DNA from: an uncultured Bacteroidota bacterium
GTDB lineage: Bacteria > Bacteroidota > Bacteroidia > Flavobacteriales > Flavobacteriaceae
DNA length: 64,000 nucleotides
Reading direction: 5' to 3'
NCBI GenBank assembly: GCA_902593165.1
Contig: CACJHI010000006.1
Span: 1 to 64,000, forward strand
Each line of letters begins with the position of its first letter. The first letter of the stretch is position 1. Shown here in pieces: positions 7,715 through 16,359 of the stretch. The position numbers were made by a program, and so were the translations under genes. The notes below the pieces were generated by a model that was not told where the DNA came from, searched no databases, and saw nothing but the letters and a program-made list of their open reading frames with translations.

Positions 7715-9429
7715 TATACATTCTGTTTTTTAAGTTCATCTATTATATATTCAGAAGTTCTCATTGATAAAGCCATGATAGTCCATGTAGGATTTTTATC
7801 AGCTTGAGAAACAAAAGGAGCGGCATCAACTACATACACGTTATCAACATCATGAAGTCTCTCGTATTTATTTACAACAGAGCTTTTAGGGTCGTTACCC
7901 ATCCTTGTTGTTCCGACTTCATGGATAATCTCACCAGGTACGGAAATCCCGTAATTATCTTTTTTGGTTGGCTTATTACCAAGAGGGATTCCTCCCATGT
8001 TATATGCAATCTCCTCAAATGTATCATGCATATGTTTTGCTTGTTTATATTCGTAATCAGACCATTTATACCTGAACTTTAGGACAGGTACACCATATTT
8101 ATCATTTGTATCAGGATCAATTTCACAATAGTTTTCTTTTAGAGGTATTGCTTCACCTCTTCCGGATAAATAGACTGTAGATCCATAATATTTTTTTACA
8201 TCATCTCTTAAAGAATCTCCATAACCTCCAGTTCTAAGTCCAAAAAATTTATTGAAATCATTTGGGTTCCAACCAATACCATATTGTGGTAATGTCATCC
8301 CACCACTCACTTCAATGTGATAACCTCTAGGGAAGTCAAGTTTTCTACTATCTAACCACCAAGGAGAGTATACATGCATTCCACCAACACCATCTTCATT
8401 ATATATCTTCCTATTCATAAGCTCTGGAATAAATACACCTCTTCCAGCTCCTGTAGTGTCATGTAAATACTTGCCAATCAAATTACTGCTATTACCAAGA
8501 CCATTTGGATGAGCTCTACTTTTTGAATTCAACAAAATTCTGGCAGTAGCACACGCAGATGCAGCTAGAACTACAATCTTCCCTTTGATCTTATAATCTT
8601 TACCATTTTCTTTGTTGATGAATGATACACCTGTCGCTCTTCCATTATTATCTGTAATTACCTCATTAACCATAGAATTTACATACAGGTCTACTTTCCC
8701 TCCTTTAAGAGATGGAATAACAAGGCATGAGCTTGAAGAGAAATCTCCATATACTGAACATGATCTATCACATTGACCACAGTAAAAACATATACCTCTT
8801 TCATTGTTTATCCTTTTTGTCAGAACGGATAATCTTGAAGGCATTACTTTCACATTAGATTTTCTTGCCCCTTTTATATAGAAAAGTTCGTGAAGTCTAG
8901 GCTTTGGCGGTGGAAGAAAAAATCCATCAGGTTCATTGAACATATTTTCTTTCGTACCATATACACCTACAAGCTTATCCAGCTTATCATAATAGGGCTT
9001 TATGTCTTCATAAGATATAGGCCAGTTTTCTCCGAGGCCGTCGAAGTCTTTACTTTTAAAATCCCTTGGTCCAAATCTTAATGAAATTCTCCCCCAATGA
9101 TTAGTTCTTCCTCCAAGCATTCTTGATCTCCACCATTTAAAATCTGTTCCATCAACAGATGAGTATGGTTCACCATCAAGAGACCAATCTCCGTAAGACA
9201 TGTGGAAATCACCGAATGCTCTATTTGTTCCTGCACCTCTTCTAGGTGACTCCCAAGGCCATTTAAGTTGAGTTTGTTGATCTGGGTTAGCAGGATCAAA
9301 ATACGGGCCTGATTCAACAAGGGCGACATTAACTCCTGCATCACTTAGTATTTTAGTTGCCATTCCACCACCAGCTCCTGAACCTACAACTATAACATCA
9401 TATTCCTTTTTACTTTTTATTATTTCCAT
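7714..9429 (-). CDS. GMC family FAD-dependent oxidoreductase
   Basis: A 571-residue flavoprotein of the glucose-methanol-choline family that oxidises an alcohol or sugar. It has the N-terminal dinucleotide motif VVGSGAGGG (residues 15-22), 'MLGGRTNHWGR' near 105, a mid-protein Cys cluster 'CFYCGQCDRSC', and the C-terminal block 'HEVGTTRMGNDP' with the catalytic His plus 'DAAPFVSQADKNPTWTIMA'. The arrangement is that of the Bacteroidota GMC proteins paired with a gluconate-dehydrogenase-type subunit 3, here the next gene. Substrate is unknown. The Cys cluster could hold a metal or Fe-S centre, which classic GMC oxidases lack. Confidence 0.92.
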   Translation of the reverse strand: MEIIKSKKEYDVIVVGSGAGGGMATKILSDAGVNVALVESGPYFDPANPDQQTQLKWPWESPRRGAGTNRAFGDFHMSYGDWSLDGEPYSSVDGTDFKWWRSRMLGGRTNHWGRISLRFGPRDFKSKDFDGLGENWPISYEDIKPYYDKLDKLVGVYGTKENMFNEPDGFFLPPPKPRLHELFYIKGARKSNVKVMPSRLSVLTKRINNERGICFYCGQCDRSCSVYGDFSSSSCLVIPSLKGGKVDLYVNSMVNEVITDNNGRATGVSFINKENGKDYKIKGKIVVLAASACATARILLNSKSRAHPNGLGNSSNLIGKYLHDTTGAGRGVFIPELMNRKIYNEDGVGGMHVYSPWWLDSRKLDFPRGYHIEVSGGMTLPQYGIGWNPNDFNKFFGLRTGGYGDSLRDDVKKYYGSTVYLSGRGEAIPLKENYCEIDPDTNDKYGVPVLKFRYKWSDYEYKQAKHMHDTFEEIAYNMGGIPLGNKPTKKDNYGISVPGEIIHEVGTTRMGNDPKSSVVNKYERLHDVDNVYVVDAAPFVSQADKNPTWTIMALSMRTSEYIIDELKKQNV

Positions 9430-9557
9430 AAACCATTCGAAATTATTAAAAACAATTAAAAATTAATATAGTTAGCAATAAACTTTTCTTATATTAAATA
9501 TCATTAAAATTATCTATTAATAAAAATTTAATGTACTGCATTATCACTGCCTAAATT

Positions 9558-10223
9558 ATGATTATAGAAATTTGTGCTACAACTTTAAATTCAATTAAGA
9601 ATGCCCAGAATGCAGGAGCTGACCGCATAGAATTGTGTGAAGAATATCTAATTGGTGGAGTAACACCCAGTATTGATTTCCTAGATAAATCAATAAAACT
9701 ATCTAGAATTCCAATTAATATATTAATAAGACCTAGGGGAGGAAACTTTCACTTTAATAATAATGAGATTGATAAGATGTTTGAATCCATTAATAATTTT
9801 AAAAAATTTAATATTAAAGGCTTCGTTATAGGTTTCTTAGATGCAAGTAATAAGTTAGATCCAAAGATCCTAGAGGAATTTAGAAGTCAAACATCAGGTT
9901 ATGATCTAACCTTTCATAGGGCTTTTGATTATTTAGTTAATCAAACTAAATCTTTAGAATTATTAATAGAAAATAAATTTGATAGAATACTCTGCTCAGG
10001 AAGTAAGATTGATTCAGAGAATGGCCTAGAAAATCTTATTAATCTCAAAGAAATAGCAAATGATAAGATAACCATAATGCCAGGAGGTGGTATTAATTCT
10101 AAGAATTTTAATTTATTCAAAGAATCAGGTTTTCAACAAATCCATCTTTCAGGGATTAATAAAAAAATATCATTAGACTCTGATTACAATATTATTAAGG
10201 AAATAATAGAGATGAGTAAATAA
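9558..10223 (+). CDS. cutC: CutC family protein
   Basis: A 221-residue TIM-barrel protein that matches Cut[29 protein letters not shown] at the N-terminal region (positions 1-28), 'GGVTPS', '[12 protein letters not shown]', 'LTFHRAFD', 'ILCSGS' and 'IMPGGGIN'. CutC was first linked to copper tolerance, but its enzymatic role remains uncertain. Length is slightly under the usual 240. It precedes aconitase by 28 bases on the same strand. Confidence 0.92.
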   Translation: MIIEICATTLNSIKNAQNAGADRIELCEEYLIGGVTPSIDFLDKSIKLSRIPINILIRPRGGNFHFNNNEIDKMFESINNFKKFNIKGFVIGFLDASNKLDPKILEEFRSQTSGYDLTFHRAFDYLVNQTKSLELLIENKFDRILCSGSKIDSENGLENLINLKEIANDKITIMPGGGINSKNFNLFKESGFQQIHLSGINKKISLDSDYNIIKEIIEMSK

Positions 10224-10251
10224 TAAAATATTATTTTTGAAAAAAAATTTT

Positions 10252-12516
10252 ATGGCTTTTGATATTGATGTTATAAAGAGTGTTTATTCAAAAATGTCTT
10301 CGAAGATTGATAATGCAAGGAAAATTGTTGGTAGACCTTTAACATACGCTGAAAAAATCTTATACTCTCATCTATGGGATGAATCATCAAAAACAGTTTT
10401 TAAAAGAGGTGAAGACTATGTTGACTTTGGCCCTGACCGTGTTACATGCCAGGACGCTACAGCTCAGATGGCTCTACTTCAATTTATGCAAGCTGGAAAA
10501 GATAAAGTAGCTGTTCCAACAACAGTTCATTGTGATCACTTAATTTTAGCTCAGTCTGGTGCGCAGAAAGATTTGAAGAATGCTAATAAGGTAAGTTCTG
10601 AAGTATTCAACTTTTTAGAGTCTGTATCAAGAAAATATGGAATAGGTTTTTGGAAACCAGGTGCAGGAATAATTCATCAAGTCATTCTTGAAAATTATGC
10701 TTTTCCAGGTGGTATGATGATTGGAACAGATTCACACACAGTAAATGCTGGAGGACTTGGAATGGTTGCTATAGGTGTTGGTGGAGCAGATGCAGTTGAT
10801 GTAATGGCAGGAATGCCGTGGGAGTTAAAATTTCCAAAATTAATCGGTATAAAATTAACAGGAGAGCTAAATGGTTGGGCATCTGCCAAGGATGTAATTC
10901 TAAAAGTTGCTGGAATATTAACTGTAAAAGGTGGTACAGGTTACATTTTAGAATATTTTGGAGATGGAGCTGAATCACTTTCATGTACAGGAAAAGGTAC
11001 AATTTGTAATATGGGTGCTGAAGTTGGAGCGACAACATCAATCTTTGCATATGATGAATCAATGGAAAGGTATTTGAAGTCTACTGAGAGAGAAGATGTA
11101 GTGAAAGCCGCATCAGATATTAAAGATGATTTGAGAGCTGATCAAGATGTTTATGAGAATCCTGAAAAATATTTTGATGAAATTATTGAAATTGATTTAA
11201 ATACTTTAACACCACACATTAATGGACCATTTACTCCAGATCTTGCTACGCCGGTAAGTGAAATGAAAATTAAAGCTAAATCTGAGGGTTGGCCTACTGA
11301 CATTAAGTGGGGTCTCATAGGTTCATGTACAAATTCATCTTATGAGGATCTTTCTAGAGCAGCATCAATAGCTAAGCAAGCTTTAGACAAGAATATTAAA
11401 ATAAAATCCAAACTTGGAATAAATCCTGGTTCCGAACAAGTAAGATATACAGCAGAAAGAGATGGTATAATTGATCTGTTCGAAAGACTTGAATCAAAAA
11501 TTTTTACAAATGCTTGTGGACCATGTATAGGGCAATGGAATAGAGAAGGAGAGGACAATACTGAGAAAAATTCAATTATACACTCATTTAATAGAAATTT
11601 TGCTAAAAGAGCAGATGGTAATCCCAATACTCATGCTTTTGTAACTTCACCTGAAATGGTAATGGCTGTTGCCTTATCAGGTAATCTTGATTTTAACCCC
11701 ATTACTGATAATCTAATTTCTGAGGATGGGCATGAAGTAGTATTAGACCCACCAATTGGTGATGAGCTACCCTCAAACGGGTTTGATTGTGAAGATAATG
11801 GGTATGTTGAGCCTCCATTAGATGGTTCAAATATTGAAATAAATATTAATCCAGATTCTAAAAGACTTCAAATACTTGAAGCTTTTAGTCCATGGAATGG
11901 AGAAAATATAAGAGAAGCAAAACTTTTAATTAAGGCACATGGTAAATGTACTACCGATCATATTTCAATGGCTGGTCCTTGGCTAAGATATAGAGGACAT
12001 TTAGACAATATATCAGATAATTGCTTAATTGGTGCAGTTAATCATTTTAATATGAAAACTAATTCTGTTAAAAATCAAGTTACAGGAGAATATGGTCCTG
12101 TTCCTGAGACTCAAAGATTTTATAAAAAAAATAAAATTGATACTATAGTTGTTGGAGATCATAATTATGGAGAGGGTTCATCACGGGAGCATGCTGCTAT
12201 GGAACCTAGACATCTTGGTATAAAAGCTGTAATTGTAAAATCTTTTGCAAGAATTCATGAGACAAATCTGAAGAAACAAGGTATGTTGGCCTTAACTTTT
12301 GATGATGAAAATGACTATGATAAAATACAAGAAGATGATATATTTAATTTTACTGATTTGAAATCTTTCTCACCTGATAAAAGTATTTCACTTGAGATTA
12401 TTCATTCGAATAATTCTAAAGAAATTATTAAATTGAACCATACTTTTAATTCACAGCAAATTGAATGGTACAAAAATGGTTCTGCACTAAACTTAATTAA
12501 AGCTAATAATCTTTGA
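10252..12516 (+). CDS. acn: Aconitate hydratase
   Basis: TCA-cycle enzyme converting citrate to isocitrate with a [4Fe-4S] cluster. Cluster ligands are Cys359 in 'GSCTNSS' and Cys422/Cys425 in 'ACGPCIGQ'. Other signatures are '[11 protein letters not shown]', '[14 protein letters not shown]' and '[12 protein letters not shown]'. About 754 residues, the mitochondrial-type size common in Bacteroidota. I take the ATG at 10252 ([12 protein letters not shown]); a TTG fifteen bases upstream would add only a Lys-rich tail. The stop codon overlaps the start of the alkane monooxygenase gene. Confidence 0.96.
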   Translation: MAFDIDVIKSVYSKMSSKIDNARKIVGRPLTYAEKILYSHLWDESSKTVFKRGEDYVDFGPDRVTCQDATAQMALLQFMQAGKDKVAVPTTVHCDHLILAQSGAQKDLKNANKVSSEVFNFLESVSRKYGIGFWKPGAGIIHQVILENYAFPGGMMIGTDSHTVNAGGLGMVAIGVGGADAVDVMAGMPWELKFPKLIGIKLTGELNGWASAKDVILKVAGILTVKGGTGYILEYFGDGAESLSCTGKGTICNMGAEVGATTSIFAYDESMERYLKSTEREDVVKAASDIKDDLRADQDVYENPEKYFDEIIEIDLNTLTPHINGPFTPDLATPVSEMKIKAKSEGWPTDIKWGLIGSCTNSSYEDLSRAASIAKQALDKNIKIKSKLGINPGSEQVRYTAERDGIIDLFERLESKIFTNACGPCIGQWNREGEDNTEKNSIIHSFNRNFAKRADGNPNTHAFVTSPEMVMAVALSGNLDFNPITDNLISEDGHEVVLDPPIGDELPSNGFDCEDNGYVEPPLDGSNIEININPDSKRLQILEAFSPWNGENIREAKLLIKAHGKCTTDHISMAGPWLRYRGHLDNISDNCLIGAVNHFNMKTNSVKNQVTGEYGPVPETQRFYKKNKIDTIVVGDHNYGEGSSREHAAMEPRHLGIKAVIVKSFARIHETNLKKQGMLALTFDDENDYDKIQEDDIFNFTDLKSFSPDKSISLEIIHSNNSKEIIKLNHTFNSQQIEWYKNGSALNLIKANNL

Positions 12517-13559
12517 TGAAAGATCTTAAATACTTAATGTCATATTCGATTGCCCTTATGGCATTCATTGGTATTTCATTAGGTGGCTTCTATAATTATT
12601 TAGCAGTTATTTTTACATTTATTTTTATACCCATTCTTGAAACAATTGTAAAGAAAAGTGATGAAGAGTATACAGAAGAAGAAAAGAAAAGTAGATTACT
12701 TGATCCTTTTTTTGACTTATTATTATACCTAAATCTTCCTATTGTATTTGGAATTTTCTTTTTTTCTATTGATAAGTTAGCCTTTACATCTTCCGTGTCT
12801 GATATTATTGGAATAATATTATCAGCCAGTATAGTAATGGCTACTAATGGAATTAATGTAGGTCATGAGTTGGGTCATAGAAAGTCAATTATTGCAAGAA
12901 CATGCTCAAAACTCTTATATCTTCCTTGTCAGTATATGCATTTCTACATTGAACACAATTTTGGTCATCATATAAATGTTGCGACTCCTGAGGATCCTGC
13001 TACTGCTAGATACAAACAAACCTTATATAGCTTTTGGGTAACATCTGTTATTAGAACTTATATAAGTGCTTGGAAAATTCAGCTTAAACTTCTTAAGGTT
13101 TCCAAGAGGGATTTCTTCTCTATTAAAAATGATATGATTTTTTATACATTGTTTCAAATTTCATTTTTAGCCTTTGTTTATTATATTTTTGGACTATACC
13201 TAACGCTGTTATCTATATTGATGTCTGTTATTTCATTCTTGTTTTTAGAGACGATTAATTATGTAGAGCATTATGGTTTACTAAGAAAAAAAGAACCAAG
13301 TGGAAGATACGAGAGAGTTAAACCACATCATTCTTGGAATTCAAATCATACAATTGGTAGGATCGTGCTATATGAATTAACTAGACACAGTGATCATCAC
13401 TTCAAATCTTCAAAGAAATATCAAGTTTTAGAGTCATTAGATGACTGTCCTCATTTGCCGTATGGATATCCAACTTCGATATTGCTATCTTTTATTCCTC
13501 CATTATGGTTTAGTATTATGAATCCTTTAGTAAAAAATCATATGGGGTACTCTGACTAA
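12516..13559 (+). CDS. alkB: Alkane 1-monooxygenase (AlkB family)
   Basis: A 347-residue integral membrane non-heme diiron hydroxylase that oxidises medium-chain n-alkanes or related terminal methyl groups. All histidine boxes are present: HELGH (117-121), EHNFGHH (146-152, followed by NVATPEDPA) and RHSDHH (290-295), plus the AlkB-specific NYVEHYGLLR (249-257), which separates it from fatty-acid desaturases. Transmembrane segments are predicted around 5-42, 65-110 and 205-245. The ATG overlaps the last base of the aconitase stop codon. No rubredoxin or rubredoxin reductase is in this window, so electron supply must come from elsewhere. Convergent stop with the next gene leaves no spacer. Confidence 0.93.
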   Translation: MKDLKYLMSYSIALMAFIGISLGGFYNYLAVIFTFIFIPILETIVKKSDEEYTEEEKKSRLLDPFFDLLLYLNLPIVFGIFFFSIDKLAFTSSVSDIIGIILSASIVMATNGINVGHELGHRKSIIARTCSKLLYLPCQYMHFYIEHNFGHHINVATPEDPATARYKQTLYSFWVTSVIRTYISAWKIQLKLLKVSKRDFFSIKNDMIFYTLFQISFLAFVYYIFGLYLTLLSILMSVISFLFLETINYVEHYGLLRKKEPSGRYERVKPHHSWNSNHTIGRIVLYELTRHSDHHFKSSKKYQVLESLDDCPHLPYGYPTSILLSFIPPLWFSIMNPLVKNHMGYSD

Positions 13560-14204
13560 TTAATTGTGATCTATACTGCAATCATGCAATAAATGAGGAA
13601 GTTCAGGTTTACTATTCCCATTAATATAATCTTCATACCAACTACAATCAAGATATCTTAGCCCATCAAATTTTTTTTCAAAGAATCTGTTTTTTGATTC
13701 AATAAAACCATTATAAGTGCTAGCAAAGGGAGATGATGGGTGCATTATGTCATCTGGGTTTGAACTATGCCCATATCTAAGAACATCATGGCCAAATTCA
13801 TGATACATTAAACCTAACTTTTGCCAAATGTTTATATCACTCCAATACCTGAAGGCTATTCCAACTCTAACCCTTGAATCATCGCAAGAAGTTGCAGCAT
13901 ATGCACCATAATCAAGAACTTCACCAGATGCAAATAATGCATCTGATTCATATTCATAAAAAATATCTACATCTGTATTAAGTTTATCATAATCTGGGCT
14001 TGAGCTCATAGAACATTTTGCATCAGCAACAAATATGTCCCAAAAAGCATACAAATCATCTGAATCAAAGTTTGGATCAGTCACCTTACTATAATCTACA
14101 CAGCTAAATAATATTTCTTCTGGCACTTCTTCATAGACAAGTGAATTTTTATCACAACCTAAGAAAAATAAAGAAATTGAAAAAATTAACTGTCTGTTGG
14201 ACAT
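13560..14204 (-). CDS. Putative zinc metallopeptidase lipoprotein, paralog B
   Basis: A 214-residue protein with a lipoprotein signal (IFSISLFFLGC, lipidated Cys17). A zincin-like site HEFGH (His135, Glu136, His139) has a further His at 146 and a 'DDIMHPSS' segment at 151-158 that resembles a Met-turn. It is clearly related to the adjacent upstream gene: both share 'MYHEFGHDV.. Y..HS..P.DIM.P' and 'ILFSCV/LFSCV'. Six Cys after the lipobox may form disulfides. Family not recognised by name. The gene starts within the end of its paralog (19-base overlap), so both are co-expressed. Substrate unknown. Confidence 0.75.
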   Translation of the reverse strand: MSNRQLIFSISLFFLGCDKNSLVYEEVPEEILFSCVDYSKVTDPNFDSDDLYAFWDIFVADAKCSMSSSPDYDKLNTDVDIFYEYESDALFASGEVLDYGAYAATSCDDSRVRVGIAFRYWSDINIWQKLGLMYHEFGHDVLRYGHSSNPDDIMHPSSPFASTYNGFIESKNRFFEKKFDGLRYLDCSWYEDYINGNSKPELPHLLHDCSIDHN

Positions 14205-14785
14205 GATATGTATTTGATTCCGGGAAAAGATCTTTTAAACATTCTATCCTTAGCTCCAATAAAATCATTAATATTTATATCACCTCTTGTACTAGCAGGA
14301 TACATGATATCTGCAGGATCAGTACTGTGTTCGTATTTATAAACATCATGACCAAATTCATGATACATTATCCATAATCTTTGAAGTAAGTTTTTTTCAG
14401 TCCATTCATTGTATAATACTCCAACATTAACAACTTTATCATTACAGTATCCAGCAAAAGTTGAATAAGCAATATGATCTGGAGTTACACCTGCAGCAAT
14501 TTGTGCAGCACTTCTATACTCAAAAAATATATTTAATTGAGAATGACTTTCTTCATAATCTGGCCCTCCTCTTGTACACTTAACGTCCGCAGCAAACTTA
14601 GTCCAATATTGCATTAAATCATCTTGGTTAGTAGTTTGAGGATCTAAAAGGTCAGCATAACTAACACAGCTAAAAAGCTGCTCAATTTCTTCCTCAATAA
14701 TTTCAATTTCAGTTTCAGTATTGTCAGATTTAGAACAAGACATAATTAACAGTCCAAAAAAAAGATATAATAAAAAATTTTTCAT
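14186..14785 (-). CDS. Putative zinc metallopeptidase lipoprotein, paralog A
   Basis: A 199-residue lipoprotein (lipobox LLIMSC, Cys17) with an acidic linker (about 18-38) and a zincin-like motif HEFGHD: His142, Glu143, His146, with His153 and Met161 ('ADIMYPAS') behind it. The spacing from the second to the third His is seven residues, one more than the classic metzincin HExxHxxGxxH. Paralogous to the following gene. It starts 10 bases after the end of tRNA-Met on the same strand, so it may be expressed by read-through from that tRNA. Probably outer-membrane or periplasmic; substrate unknown. Confidence 0.75.
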   Translation of the reverse strand: MKNFLLYLFFGLLIMSCSKSDNTETEIEIIEEEIEQLFSCVSYADLLDPQTTNQDDLMQYWTKFAADVKCTRGGPDYEESHSQLNIFFEYRSAAQIAAGVTPDHIAYSTFAGYCNDKVVNVGVLYNEWTEKNLLQRLWIMYHEFGHDVYKYEHSTDPADIMYPASTRGDININDFIGAKDRMFKRSFPGIKYISCPTDS

Positions 14786-14795
14786 AATATTTTTG

Positions 14796-14869
14796 TAGCG
14801 AGAGGGAGATTTGAACTCCCGACCTCCGGGTTATGAATCCGACGCTCTCACCAACTGAGCTACCTCGCC
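14796..14869 (-). tRNA. tRNA-Met (anticodon CAT)
   Basis: Read on the minus strand the sequence folds as a tRNA: acceptor GGCGAGG/TCTCGCT with G·U at both ends, D-arm AGCTCAGTTGG, anticodon loop TTCATAA, variable AGGTC, and T-arm with 'GTTCAAATC'. CCA is not encoded. The anticodon stem lacks the three G-C pairs of the initiator, so this is taken as elongator Met; a CAT tRNA could also be the lysidine-modified Ile tRNA. The stem shows an apparent A31·C39 mismatch. Confidence 0.88.
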
Positions 14870-14882
14870 AAATTAAGAAATG

Positions 14883-14890
14883 CAAATATA
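14883..14890 (-). promoter_or_regulatory. Possible -7 element for tRNA-Met
   Basis: TATATTTG on the minus strand, a full match to TAnnTTTG, ends 14 bases ahead of the mature tRNA 5' end. No well-spaced TTG -33 box is visible. Confidence 0.4.
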
Positions 14891-14971
14891 TAAAACAAAT
14901 CTCAAGAAATTATTGCTAAAAAATTCTTTATTAGCCTAAATACTAACTTTTTTTAATATATTAGAAAATAT

Positions 14972-15364
14972 ATGAGTAAGAAGAAAGAATTTGTAATTGA
15001 GTATGATTTTCAATCATCTCCACAGCTTTTGTTTCAATATCTATCAACTGCTTCCGGCCTTTCTGAATGGTTTTCTGATGATGTTAACTACAGAGGTGAG
15101 AAGTATACATTTTTTTGGGGAGACTCTGAAGAATATGCTAGAGTTCTTTCAAAAAAAATAAACGAAAAAATAAGATTCCAATGGATTAATGGTGAAGATG
15201 ACGAAGAAGATTATTTTTTTGAATTTAAGATTCAAATGGATGAAATTACAAAAGATGTTTCTCTCATAATAACTGACTTTTCTAATGAGGATGAGCTAGA
15301 TGAAGCAAAGCTTCTGTGGGACAGTTTAGTATCAGATCTAAAGCAAGTTTTAGGATCAACTTAA
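14972..15364 (+). CDS. START-like domain protein (AHSA1-related)
   Basis: A 130-residue acidic protein matching the Bacteroidota START-like/AHSA1-type family. It begins 'KKEFVIEYDFQSSPQLLFQYLSTASGLSEWF' (residues 4-34), with the typical opening 'FxxxSxxxLFxxLSTxxGLxxWF', then beta strands and a C-terminal helix 'EAKLLWDSLVSDLKQVLGS'. The helix-grip fold binds a hydrophobic ligand, but no ligand is known. It is convergent with, and overlaps by four bases, the YqgE gene. Confidence 0.83.
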   Translation: MSKKKEFVIEYDFQSSPQLLFQYLSTASGLSEWFSDDVNYRGEKYTFFWGDSEEYARVLSKKINEKIRFQWINGEDDEEDYFFEFKIQMDEITKDVSLIITDFSNEDELDEAKLLWDSLVSDLKQVLGST

Positions 15365-15900
15365 TTTAATGTTATATCATCTGGAGAATTTGACCATAAT
15401 TTGTATTTATCACCAAATTCTTTAATTAAATTATTCCAACTATTTTTTTCTTTATAACTAAAAACTTCCTCTACTTTTTTATCAGCAATAATCCAGCTAT
15501 TATTTGCTATTTCGTCATCTAGTTGTTCCAAGCTCCAGCCTGAATATCCTTGAAATAAAATAAAGTCATCCATTTCTATTATTCCTTTCTCAACCTGATT
15601 AATAAGAAAATCTAGATTATTTCCCCAGAATAGATTATCATAGACATTAATCATTTCTGTGTAAATTTTTTCACTTCTTAATAAGTAAAAGTGTTCAGAG
15701 GATACCGGTCCACCATAATATAAATCAATTTTTATTTTTTCAGAAGATTCAACTTCTTTAATCATAAAAAGATCAGAGGGTTTGTTTAATATAAAGCCAG
15801 TGATACCATCATCAGTTTGATCAACAATTAATATGATTGATTTATAAAAAATCATATCAGTTAATAGGCTTGGTGAGGAAACGAGTATTTTACCTTTCAT
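15361..15900 (-). CDS. YqgE/AlgH family protein
   Basis: A protein of about 179 residues of the YqgE/AlgH (DUF179) family: 'MKGKILVSSPSLLTD..FYKSIILI' at the start, 'GITGFILNKPSD', 'YYGGPVS' and 'FQGYSGWSLEQLDDEI'. Function unresolved; AlgH was named as an alginate regulator in Pseudomonas. The ATG at 15900 is preferred because a longer frame (Met at 15942) would run through the HU terminator hairpin. It therefore sits directly behind that terminator and may be expressed by read-through. Confidence 0.9.
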   Translation of the reverse strand: MKGKILVSSPSLLTDMIFYKSIILIVDQTDDGITGFILNKPSDLFMIKEVESSEKIKIDLYYGGPVSSEHFYLLRSEKIYTEMINVYDNLFWGNNLDFLINQVEKGIIEMDDFILFQGYSGWSLEQLDDEIANNSWIIADKKVEEVFSYKEKNSWNNLIKEFGDKYKLWSNSPDDITLN

Positions 15901-15902
15901 AA

Positions 15903-15931
15903 TAAAAAAAAAGAGCTTCACTAGGAAGCTC
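15903..15931 (-). terminator. Rho-independent terminator of the HU gene
   Basis: A perfect 7-bp inverted repeat gagcttc/gaagctc (15913-15919 and 15925-15931) with a 5-base loop. On the minus strand it is followed by a run of about ten T (15903-15912). It follows the HU stop codon by about 30 bases and ends only two bases before the YqgE start codon. Confidence 0.85.
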
Positions 15932-15963
15932 CTTTTAGACATTTTTTTAAATGAATTTAAAAC

Positions 15964-16236
15964 TTAGTTTACTGTACTTGAAAGTTCAGCTCCAGCTTTA
16001 AATTTAACAACTTTTTTAGCAGGGATTTTAATAGTTGCTCCAGTTTGAGGATTTCTACCATCTCTTGCAGCTCTTTGAGAAACTGAACAAGATCCGAATC
16101 CAACTAGTGAAACTCTTCCACCACCTTTTAAAGTTGAACTAACACTCCCTAGAAATGCTTCTAGAGCCATTTTCGCTGATGCTTTTGAAATGCCAGCGTG
16201 AGCTGCCATTGCATCAATTAATTCTGATTTGTTCAT
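15964..16236 (-). CDS. hup: HU family DNA-binding protein
   Basis: A 90-residue histone-like protein that bends and compacts DNA. It has the family start MNKSELIDAMA, the dimerisation helices (ASAKMALEAFLGSVSSTL), the 'RVSLVGFGSCSV' strand and the DNA-binding arm 'GRNPQTGATIKIPAKKV'. Single-gene transcript: a good promoter lies upstream and a strong terminator follows. Codon choice looks more selective (many Gct/Act) than in neighbours, as for a highly expressed protein. Confidence 0.97.
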   Translation of the reverse strand: MNKSELIDAMAAHAGISKASAKMALEAFLGSVSSTLKGGGRVSLVGFGSCSVSQRAARDGRNPQTGATIKIPAKKVVKFKAGAELSSTVN

Positions 16237-16259
16237 ATCACTTAATTTTAATGTTTAAA

Positions 16260-16288
16260 CAAAAGTATGTGATATTATGTAAGTCCAA
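16260..16288 (-). promoter_or_regulatory. Promoter of the HU gene
   Basis: On the minus strand TTG (16286-16288) and TACTTTTG (16260-16267) are 18 bases apart, a full match to the Bacteroidota housekeeping promoter TTG-N18..20-TAnnTTTG. The -7 element lies 23 bases upstream of the HU start codon. Confidence 0.75.
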
Positions 16289-16359
16289 TTAAATTGGGGG
16301 GTAAAAGTAGAATTTTGTTAATAAATAGGGGTGTTTTGTTGATAATCCTCTTAATTTAA

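Noticed and set aside
15901-15942. N-terminal extension of YqgE from a Met codon at 15942
   Set aside because: The extension would translate the HU terminator hairpin and adds 14 residues absent from the family.
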